Below are positions 51,071-58,170 of a stretch of DNA of 64,000 bases, piece after piece. Location of the stretch: positions 1 to 64,000 of the forward strand of contig JACPZP010000096.1 in assembly GCA_016195405.1 (NCBI GenBank), in the 5' to 3' direction. A program made the position numbers and the translations under genes. The stretch comes from Planctomycetota bacterium (GTDB lineage: Bacteria > Planctomycetota > Planctomycetia > Gemmatales > Gemmataceae). The notes under the pieces are model-generated. The model was given only the letters and a program-made list of their open reading frames with translations, was not told the origin of the DNA and did no database searches. Position 1 is the stretch's first letter. Each line of letters begins with the position of its first letter.

Positions 51071-53089
51071 ATGCGACGCTTTCTCGTGCCGCTCGGTCTC
51101 CTCGTAATCGCCGCGTTCTGTCAGCCCGCCGACGCCTCCAAGGTCAAAGTCTGGCACCATCAGACGCAGGCCCAATTCGACAAGGGAAAGCGCAAGCAGG
51201 CCGTCGTTTCCAGCGAGGGAGCGGTTCGCCTGTCGCGGCAAGTGAGAGCGCTGGCCAACGTGCAGGCACAGAACGTGTGGGCCATCGCCGAGGACAAGGC
51301 TGGGAATATCTACGCCGCCACCGGTGATGAAGGAAAGCTCTATAAGATCACACCCGAAGGCAAGTCTACGGTCGCTTACTCCAGCACCGACAGCCAGATC
51401 CTGTCTCTGGCTCAAGGTCCAGATGGCTCGATTTACGCCGGCACCGGTCCGACGGGCCAAATCATCAAGCTTCTATCCGACGGCAACACACGCGTCCTCG
51501 TCAACGACCTTGACTCCTATGTCTGGAGCCTCGTGTTCGATCCGGTTTCGCAAACGCTCTTCGCCGGCACGGGGCCCAAGGGTCGTATCTTCCAAGTGAA
51601 CCCCGAGGGCAAGGCAAGCGTGCATTACACCGCGAAACAGGAGCACATCCTTTGCCTGGCGCTTGGCCCGAAGAACGCGCTCTACGCCGGCACCGACAAG
51701 GGGGGTTTGGTCTATCGCATCGACGCTAAAGGAAAAGGCTTTGTGGTTTGCCACGCGAATCAGAGTGAGGTGCGCTCGCTGCTTGTCGCGTCCGATTCCG
51801 TTTACGCCGGCACCAGTGCGCCGACCGCGCGACGCCCGGCGGGCGGCAAAGGCGAAGCCACGCCGACTTCGACAGAAAACGCCGTCTACCGCATCGCCGC
51901 TGACGGCGCCGTGCGGGACATCTTTCGCGACAAAGTGCTGATGCTCTCTCTCGCCCAGTCCAACGGCAAGCTGCTCGTCGGCACCGGCATGCAGGGCCAA
52001 CTCTTCGAGGTCGATGAGCGCACCAAAGAGCGCAGCGAGATCGCCCGCCTTGACCATGGCCAGATCCTGTGTTTGCTCGATCGCCGAACGGGCGGATTCC
52101 TTCTTGGCGCCGGCGACCCGGGCAAGCTTTATACGCTTGACGACAAATTCGCGCCCTTCGGCACATTGACCAGCGAGGCGCTCGACGCCAAGATCATCAG
52201 CAAATGGGGCTCGCTGTCTTGGAAAGCCGACACGCCGGGGGGGACGTCCGTGAAGGTCGCTGTCCGAAGCGGCAACACCGCCGAGCCCGACGACACTTGG
52301 AGCGACTGGTCGACCGAGCAGACCGACCCGCAGGAAAGCAAGATTCTCGCTCCGGCCGCGCGCTACCTGCAGTATCGCGTCACCCTGGCAACGGAGAACC
52401 CTAAAGTCACGCCGGAGGTGCGGGCGATTTCATTGCGTTACAAGACCACCAACCAGGCCCCGGAAATCACCAGCCTCGAAGTGCCCGATCTCGACGCCGG
52501 CAATGCCGGCAATGCCGGCAATGCAGACAATGCCAAGAAGCTCAAGCTTCGCTGGACCGCAACCGATCCCAACGACGACGAACTGACTTACCGCCTTTAC
52601 TTCCGCAAAGACGGCTGGAAAGAGTGGGTGCTTCTGGAAGATGATCTGGAAAAGAAAGACTACGAGTGGGACACGACCACCGTCCCCTCCGGCACGTACC
52701 AGGTCAAGGTGGTGGCCAGCGACCGCAAGGACAACTCGCCTGAAGAAGCCTTGACGGCCGAGCGCATCAGTGCCGGCTTTCCGGTATGCCATGTGCCGCC
52801 AACGGTAACGATGAAGGTCGCCGGCATGGATGGCGACAAAGCGATTCTGGAAGCGAGCGCCTCCAGCCCGCTCCTCCGATTGACCGATGCGTCCTTCGCG
52901 ATCAACGGCAAGCGCTGGACGCCAATCTTCCCCACCGACGGCCTCTTTGACAGCAAGAGTGAATCGTTTCGATTCAAGACCGATCCGTTGCGACCGGGAA
53001 TTTACGTGCTGATGCTGCGCGTCCGCGATGCCGCGGGAAACACAGGCGCCGCGGATGTGCGGTTTACGGTTCAAGAGCGAGACAAGTAG
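51071..53089 (+). CDS. Secreted beta-propeller / fibronectin-type protein
   Basis: A 672-aa exported protein with a signal peptide (MRRFLVPLGLLVIAAFC). Residues about 65-370 contain repeated propeller blades of the form IYAGTGPTGQI, LFAGTGPKGRI and LYAGTDKGGLV. Then come a strand-rich region and a fibronectin-III-like domain (KLRWTATDPNDDELTYRLYF) at about 490-580. A short Asn-Ala-Gly repeat separates these. It is probably a partner or substrate-recognition protein for the S55 peptidase encoded 4 nt upstream. Confidence 0.85.
   Translation: MRRFLVPLGLLVIAAFCQPADASKVKVWHHQTQAQFDKGKRKQAVVSSEGAVRLSRQVRALANVQAQNVWAIAEDKAGNIYAATGDEGKLYKITPEGKSTVAYSSTDSQILSLAQGPDGSIYAGTGPTGQIIKLLSDGNTRVLVNDLDSYVWSLVFDPVSQTLFAGTGPKGRIFQVNPEGKASVHYTAKQEHILCLALGPKNALYAGTDKGGLVYRIDAKGKGFVVCHANQSEVRSLLVASDSVYAGTSAPTARRPAGGKGEATPTSTENAVYRIAADGAVRDIFRDKVLMLSLAQSNGKLLVGTGMQGQLFEVDERTKERSEIARLDHGQILCLLDRRTGGFLLGAGDPGKLYTLDDKFAPFGTLTSEALDAKIISKWGSLSWKADTPGGTSVKVAVRSGNTAEPDDTWSDWSTEQTDPQESKILAPAARYLQYRVTLATENPKVTPEVRAISLRYKTTNQAPEITSLEVPDLDAGNAGNAGNADNAKKLKLRWTATDPNDDELTYRLYFRKDGWKEWVLLEDDLEKKDYEWDTTTVPSGTYQVKVVASDRKDNSPEEALTAERISAGFPVCHVPPTVTMKVAGMDGDKAILEASASSPLLRLTDASFAINGKRWTPIFPTDGLFDSKSESFRFKTDPLRPGIYVLMLRVRDAAGNTGAADVRFTVQERDK
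52496..52531. repeat. Four 9-bp tandem repeats inside the propeller gene
   Basis: GCCGGCAAT three times, then the variant GCAGACAAT. They encode an Ala-Gly-Asn repeat at a domain boundary. The frame-preserving period means copy number can vary harmlessly. Confidence 0.85.
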
Positions 53090-53194
53090 GCAGTATCGAT
53101 CTAGGATCCGTCGTAACACCTGGTTTCGATCGCTGACAAGTATTTCGGCACTCGAAATCATCTTGAGCTGAAATCAGGAGCTTATTTCGGAGAG

Positions 53195-54007
53195 TTAGGG
53201 CTTTCGTTCGATTTCATCAACAATCTTGGGCATGAATACTTCAGCTAGACACCCAAATGCAACATGCTGATGTTTTTTGTGGCGCTTGCTTTGCAACGCG
53301 AGTAGCCAGTATCGCAATGTGCCCTCGGAGTCCTTTCCGAAGCCGAAAATTGGGCCACCGCTCATTCCGACGATTTTGTCGATTCCGTCAGGATGGATTT
53401 CTCCAATAAATCGAGCATACTGCGTCATAGCAAGATCAGACGGTGGATTCTTCAGTCTATTAATGGACATCAGGAGTGGTTCAATCGTCTTCTCCATCAT
53501 CCCCTGGGAATGTACCGTCTGCCCCAAAAATGCCTCTGGAAAACCTACCTCCACTTCCAACTCATATTTCCGAGCATTCAGCATCGCCCAATCCTTTTCT
53601 CCAACTGGCAATATGCTGTCCTTTTCGAGAAATGGACGATAATACGGCCGGAGGTAAACCCAGCCATAGTCGAGGCCTGCGTTCTCATCGTACGTTCGAC
53701 TTTTCTGTGCTTCGTCGAAATCGGCAAAGTGCACTGGGCGGACCACGGCTTCATTGCCGTGCGGAAAACAGGTCAGATAAACCTTGAGTACGCCCTTGGG
53801 AAACTTCTGATAACTCTCAATTTGCTCGAGAATGTGACCAGCGGTTATCAAGTACCACTCGCCCTTGTGAACGTAGACAAAGCTCGTGTATGCGTACACA
53901 TCCTGTTCGCCTGTGGGGTTGCCATTCGTGTCAAGCTTTAGATACGCTGCAGCCAAGCACACCAAGTGCCGCGACATGCGCGCGTAAAGATAATCTAAGG
54001 CGTTCAT
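53195..54007 (-). CDS. Trypsin-like serine protease domain protein (no signal peptide)
   Basis: A 270-aa predicted cytoplasmic protein with a chymotrypsin-fold triad: ITAGHILEQ (His58), LDYGWVYL (Asp113) and GMSGGPIFG (Ser216). The Ser motif GxSGGP is intact. Base composition is noticeably more AT-rich than neighbouring genes and it stands alone between two strand switches, which suggests recent acquisition. Signal-less trypsin-like domains are often found in defence or effector contexts in bacteria. It could also be an ordinary stress protease. Confidence 0.8.
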   Translation of the reverse strand: MNALDYLYARMSRHLVCLAAAYLKLDTNGNPTGEQDVYAYTSFVYVHKGEWYLITAGHILEQIESYQKFPKGVLKVYLTCFPHGNEAVVRPVHFADFDEAQKSRTYDENAGLDYGWVYLRPYYRPFLEKDSILPVGEKDWAMLNARKYELEVEVGFPEAFLGQTVHSQGMMEKTIEPLLMSINRLKNPPSDLAMTQYARFIGEIHPDGIDKIVGMSGGPIFGFGKDSEGTLRYWLLALQSKRHKKHQHVAFGCLAEVFMPKIVDEIERKP

Positions 54008-54138
54008 TCTCTACCTCACGGTATTCCGCTGTAGCCGTCTACTTAATTAATTAGCGACCAACGTGACTGCACGGTTTTATTCAGGTCAGAATTGCGGTAC
54101 GCTCAGCATTCGCTGCGCTCATCCTGGGGCTTGGGGGA

Positions 54139-55596
54139 CTAATGTGCCAAGAGAGGCAGCGCGATGCGCTGCTTATCCCATGTTTCCCCTAAGTTGTCCA
54201 GTCCGACCTGTTCACCGCTTACTACTGTGCCGAAGAGCGTAAACGGGCTGGCTTCAGTGACTTCCACTTCGAACGTTTGGCCGATAAGCCGGGGGTTGCC
54301 ATCGAAGACCGCGATGTGATCCGTTCGCGTTCGACCGGTGAGCTGTCTTGGGCCCGAATGCGAAGTTCGCTCTCCAAACTTGCTCAGGCCTTCGACAAGA
54401 ACTTCGACGCGCCGGCCGATGAAGCGCAGATGGTCTTGTAGACTGACGGCGGTTTGAATGGCTAGGAGATCGTTGTTGCGGCGTTTCTTGGTTTCTTCGG
54501 GCACGTCGTCGGCGAACAAATCGTGGCCCTTGGTGCCGGGGCGCGGACTGTACTTGAAGATGAAGCTGTTTTTGAAGGCCGATTCGCGGACCAGGTCGCA
54601 CGTCTTCTCGAACGACTCCTCGGTCTCGCCCGAGAAGCCGACGATGAAGTCGCTGCTGATGGCCACGTCCGGCACGATTTCGCGCGACCGGGCCAGCATG
54701 TCCTTGTAGAATTCGACCGTATAGAGCCGCTTCATGCTCCTGAGAACGTCGTTGCAGCCCGATTGGGCCGGCACGTGCAGATACGGGCAGACTTTAGGCA
54801 AGTCGCGGACGGCTTCCAGCAAGTCGTCGGTCATGTCCTTGGGGAAGTTGGTAATGAACTTGATGCGCTCGATGCCCGAGGTGTCGTGAATGCGGGTCAA
54901 GAGGTCGGACAGCCGAAAACGGCGACCGTCGCCCAGGTCATATTTGTAGCTGTTGACCGTTTGACCCAAGAGCGTGATTTCCTTGCAGCCCTCGCCCGCC
55001 AGTTGCGCGACTTCCCTCGCGATGTGCTCAGGATGCCGGCTCTGCTCGGGGCCGCGCACGCTTGGCACGATGCAGTAGGTGCAGAACTTGTCGCAGCCGA
55101 TCATGACACGGACAAAAGCCTGAAACGGCGTGGGCCGCATTGATGGGTCACGCATGGGGTCGTAGCTTTCGAAGCTGCGCTCGACGTCGTGGCGCGATTC
55201 GGTGCGGTCAAGGCTCAAGGCGAGTTGCAGTTTGCCCGTGGCTTTGGCGTCGTCGATGAGCTGGGGCAGTCTAGCGAGTTGGCCCGTGCCACAGATGATA
55301 TCGACGTGTGGGGCCCGGCGGCGGATCAGTTCCTGGTCTTTCTGGGCCATGCAGCCCAGGACGCCGATGATCTTGTCAGGATGGCGTTTCTTGTGCCCGC
55401 GTAATCGGCCCAGCGAGCTGTAGATCTTGTCCTCGGCGTGTTGACGGACGCTGCAAGTGTTGAAGAGGATGACATCGGCGGCCTCGGCTTCATGGGTCAA
55501 CTCGAAACCCTGCCGGCGCAGACTGCCGACGACCAGCTCGCTGTCGAGCACGTTCATTTGGCAACCGACGGTTTCGATGTAGAGTTTTTGGGGCAT
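54139..55596 (-). CDS. miaB: tRNA-2-methylthio-N6-isopentenyladenosine synthase
   Basis: A 485-aa radical-SAM methylthiotransferase modifying A37 of tRNAs. The N-terminal UPF0004 domain has Cys12, Cys48 and Cys82 for the auxiliary cluster (VGCQMN, FNTCSVR, LGCMAQ); the radical-SAM CxxxCxxC is CDKFCTYC (167-174); the C-terminal TRAM domain closes the protein. Start MPQKLYIETVGCQMN at 55596 is typical; the longer frame to 55797 is antisense-like sequence overlapping the Uma2 gene. It lies 16 nt after that gene. Confidence 0.96.
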   Translation of the reverse strand: MPQKLYIETVGCQMNVLDSELVVGSLRRQGFELTHEAEAADVILFNTCSVRQHAEDKIYSSLGRLRGHKKRHPDKIIGVLGCMAQKDQELIRRRAPHVDIICGTGQLARLPQLIDDAKATGKLQLALSLDRTESRHDVERSFESYDPMRDPSMRPTPFQAFVRVMIGCDKFCTYCIVPSVRGPEQSRHPEHIAREVAQLAGEGCKEITLLGQTVNSYKYDLGDGRRFRLSDLLTRIHDTSGIERIKFITNFPKDMTDDLLEAVRDLPKVCPYLHVPAQSGCNDVLRSMKRLYTVEFYKDMLARSREIVPDVAISSDFIVGFSGETEESFEKTCDLVRESAFKNSFIFKYSPRPGTKGHDLFADDVPEETKKRRNNDLLAIQTAVSLQDHLRFIGRRVEVLVEGLSKFGERTSHSGPRQLTGRTRTDHIAVFDGNPRLIGQTFEVEVTEASPFTLFGTVVSGEQVGLDNLGETWDKQRIALPLLAH

Positions 55597-55612
55597 GAGG
55601 TTGCGTTGCTCG

Positions 55613-56380
55613 TCATCGCTTTTTCTTTTTGAGTCGCGCCAACTTTGCCTCAAGCGCCTTGGCTTTTTGTTCGGCCTTGCGCCGCGCCTCTTCCTCTCGA
55701 TTCCGCGCCGCTTCCAGCTTGCGAACGGCTTCGTCCGCCTCAGACGGCCTGAGGAAAGCTTTGCCCTTGTGGGCGTCGAGAATACGCAGCTGTCCATCGT
55801 CGGGATCGAGGATCACGCGGAAGCCAAGCTCGCTGGTGACGCCGTAATCCGGGTCGTTTTCGTCCTTCCAAGTTCCGTCGGCCTGCAATCGTTTGAGAAG
55901 CAGTTTCGCCTTCAAAAATTTACCCGTTACGTCCACGAGGATGTATTCTGGGACCTTGAGGAATGCATAGACGATAAGCTTTTCCCTCAAATCGCCCTGC
56001 TGACCCGTTCTGGGCGACAGCACCTCCGCAGTCAAGATTGGCGCCGGTCCCTCCTTGCCGATGGTGTAGGTCGGGATGTCGCTAACGAGTAACTCATACG
56101 GCTCGACTACCATGCCGTCAGGCGAAACATAGGGCAAAGATCCCGTTTTGGGGTAACGCGGGCCGTCTTTGTAATAAAGATTCAAGTCGCTGAAGTATTG
56201 TAAATCTGGATGACGCCGCTTGAGATGGTCGCGGATGCCGTAGAAAAGAATGCTCGAAGTGACGGTGTGAACGTTCGATTCTCCCATGTCGGGCTCGTCC
56301 TCGTCCTCATAAAGATTCGGAACGTCGTCGGCGGTAAGAGGAACATGGTTTTCGCGAATTCTCAAGACCGAGCTTGCCAT
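55613..56380 (-). CDS. Uma2 family protein (putative PD-(D/E)XK nuclease fold)
   Basis: A 255-aa protein of the Uma2 family, which is greatly expanded in planctomycetes and cyanobacteria. The core includes YVSPDGMVVE (acidic metal site), ILTAEVLSPRTG (the E-V-x-S motif) and KLIVYAFLKVPEYILVD, consistent with a restriction-endonuclease-like fold. The C-terminal ~45 residues form a charged coiled coil (EAARNREEEARRKAEQKAKA). The biological role is not known. The start at 56380 was chosen over 56401, which adds 7 residues. Confidence 0.9.
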   Translation of the reverse strand: MASSVLRIRENHVPLTADDVPNLYEDEDEPDMGESNVHTVTSSILFYGIRDHLKRRHPDLQYFSDLNLYYKDGPRYPKTGSLPYVSPDGMVVEPYELLVSDIPTYTIGKEGPAPILTAEVLSPRTGQQGDLREKLIVYAFLKVPEYILVDVTGKFLKAKLLLKRLQADGTWKDENDPDYGVTSELGFRVILDPDDGQLRILDAHKGKAFLRPSEADEAVRKLEAARNREEEARRKAEQKAKALEAKLARLKKKKR

Positions 56381-56456
56381 GTCGCTGACCTCGCGCAACA
56401 AAAGGGCGAACGTGGAATATTCTACCGGATTCAGCGGCGTGGCGTAAGCCTGCGTT

Positions 56457-56493
56457 CTCCGGTCGCTTACGCCGCTTACGCTCCCGGCTCGCC
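56457..56493. repeat. Dispersed short repeat, copy 2, forming the end of fmt
   Basis: Read on the minus strand: GGCGAGCCGGGAGCGTAAGC, a 9-bp internal duplication relative to the copy at 4332, and AGCGACCGGAG. Its TAA (56478-56476) is the stop codon of fmt, and it encodes the last residues GEPGA. Confidence 0.85.
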
Positions 56494-57453
56494 AGCAAAG
56501 CGTGATCCGGGCGGCAGCGGATGGCCACGAAGAAACTCGGCGGCGGTTTGGCGTCTCTTGCCGGCGGGTTGCAATTCCAACAGTTCGACTGCGCCTTGGC
56601 CAGTTTGGATAATGAATTTCTGGTTGATTGTCTCAACGGCGCCGGGCGACATCGATCGTTGGATTGGGCCCTTGCCCGGCGAGGCGCGAGCGCGAAACGC
56701 AAGCAGACGCAGAGGATCGTGGTTGGGGCGATGCAGAAATGAGTATGCGGTCGGCCAAGGTTGCATGGCGCGAATTTGGTTGCAGACTTGCTCGGCCGTG
56801 CGATTCCAATCGAGCAGGCCGTGCTCTTTGGTTAGCTTGGGGGCCTTGGTTGCCTGGGTTTTGTTTTGCTTAGCACCTTGTACGGGGCCTTGAGCGAGAT
56901 GGTGGATCACGTCGAAGGCCAGACGAGCGCCCAGGGGTCCAAGCCTCGCTTCCAGTTCGCCCGCCGTCTCATCCGGGCCGATTTCGACGGCTTCCTGCGC
57001 GAGGATGTCGCCGGCGTCGAGCGCGGTTGACATGCGGATGATGCTGACGCCAGTGCGGGTTTCGCCGTGGTAGATGGCCCAGGCGATGGGCGCCGCGCCG
57101 CGGTATTTCGGCAACAGCGACGCATGGACGTTGATGCCGCCGAGCCGGGCCGTGGCGAGCACGTCCCTTGAGAGAATTTGGCCATACGCGGCGACCACAA
57201 GCAGATCGGGCTCCAAGGCGCTCAAGACGCTGGCGCTTTCGGTGGTATTGATGGTTTCGGGCTGCCAGACGGGGACTTGTTTATCAAGGGCGAGTTCCTT
57301 CATGCCGCGGCGCGCCTGGCGCGTGGAGCCGCGCTCCTTGCCGGTGGGCCGATCGGGCTGCGTGAACAGTCCGACGACTTGGTGCGGTCCGGCGAGCAGA
57401 GCTTCAAAGGTCGGCTCCGCAAATGAGCCGGTGCCCATCATGACGAGACGCAT
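56476..57453 (-). CDS. fmt: Methionyl-tRNA formyltransferase
   Basis: A 325-aa enzyme that formylates initiator Met-tRNA using 10-formyl-THF. Catalytic residues Asn108, His110 (INVHASLLPKYRG) and Asp146 (DAGDIL) are present; the N-terminal Rossmann domain starts MRLVMMGTGSF and the C-terminal tRNA-binding domain follows residue ~205. The length is normal. The last residues (GEPGA) and the stop codon come from a dispersed repeat. It is followed, on the same strand, by the miaB group and preceded by def, a classic fmt-def pairing in reversed order. Confidence 0.97.
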   Translation of the reverse strand: MRLVMMGTGSFAEPTFEALLAGPHQVVGLFTQPDRPTGKERGSTRQARRGMKELALDKQVPVWQPETINTTESASVLSALEPDLLVVAAYGQILSRDVLATARLGGINVHASLLPKYRGAAPIAWAIYHGETRTGVSIIRMSTALDAGDILAQEAVEIGPDETAGELEARLGPLGARLAFDVIHHLAQGPVQGAKQNKTQATKAPKLTKEHGLLDWNRTAEQVCNQIRAMQPWPTAYSFLHRPNHDPLRLLAFRARASPGKGPIQRSMSPGAVETINQKFIIQTGQGAVELLELQPAGKRRQTAAEFLRGHPLPPGSRFAGEPGA

Positions 57454-57491
57454 AAATTGAAAATCCGAAATGCGCAGGGGGCTTAACCGCC

Positions 57492-58070
57492 TTAAGCCTC
57501 CGCCTCCATTGACGCCAGCAACCTTTCGATTTCCGCTTCCGCCGGGATTTCGCCTTTCTCCTGGGCTCGCCTAAAGTCGCGCTCGAAGACTTTCACGGAC
57601 GCGCGACTTGACAGCTTGGCGATGGGGCCCATCATGTCGATGAACAGGACGCCGTTGAGGTGATCGATCTCGTGCTGCCAGGCGCGCGCTTCCAGGTCGC
57701 TGATAACCCTTTCGATCAGGTTGCCCTTCAAGTCATAGGCCTGCACCTTGATCGACTTGCTGCGGCGAATTTTCTGAAATAGGCCGGGGAAGCTGAGGCA
57801 ACCTTCTTCGTCCTCGACGGTGCCCTTGCGTTCGATGATCTTGGGGTTTACGAAGACCTCCTCGCGCTCGGGCTGCTTGGGGTCGCCGGTGATGTTCATG
57901 ACCAGGAGCTGATAGGGAACCGCCACCTGGGGAGCGGCCAGTCCAAGGCCTTTGGCCTCGTACATCAGTTCCATCATCTGGCCGATCGTCAGGTGCAGCT
58001 TCTTATCGATGCAACTCAGCGGCTTGGCGGCATGGCGCAGCGCCGGGTGCGGATAATGAACGATTTTCAT
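57492..58070 (-). CDS. def: Peptide deformylase
   Basis: A 192-aa metallo-hydrolase removing the formyl group from nascent proteins. The three motifs are complete: GLGLAAPQ (41-48), EEGCLS (88-93, metal ligand Cys91) and WQHEIDHLNG (131-140, His133, Glu134, His137). It has a C-terminal extension rich in Glu. A diverged fragment of a second def lies at 39866-39997. It is 38 nt upstream of fmt on the same strand. Confidence 0.97.
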   Translation of the reverse strand: MKIVHYPHPALRHAAKPLSCIDKKLHLTIGQMMELMYEAKGLGLAAPQVAVPYQLLVMNITGDPKQPEREEVFVNPKIIERKGTVEDEEGCLSFPGLFQKIRRSKSIKVQAYDLKGNLIERVISDLEARAWQHEIDHLNGVLFIDMMGPIAKLSSRASVKVFERDFRRAQEKGEIPAEAEIERLLASMEAEA

Positions 58071-58095
58071 GATTTTATTATAGCAGGCGTGCGAA

Positions 58096-58170
58096 GTAGG
58101 TCCGGCGAGCCGAGCCGGACCTTTGGACGCCGCGCGGCTTCAAAGGTCCGGCTCGGCTCGCCGGACTTAC
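58096..58170. repeat. Paired REP-like palindromes at the DUF4340 gene end
   Basis: GTAG then GTCCGGCGAGCCGAGCCGGAC, a spacer, and the inverted GTCCGGCTCGGCTCGCCGGAC ending in TTAC. The minus-strand start of the element, GTAAG, contains the stop codon TAA of the DUF4340 gene (58169-58167). Confidence 0.85.
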
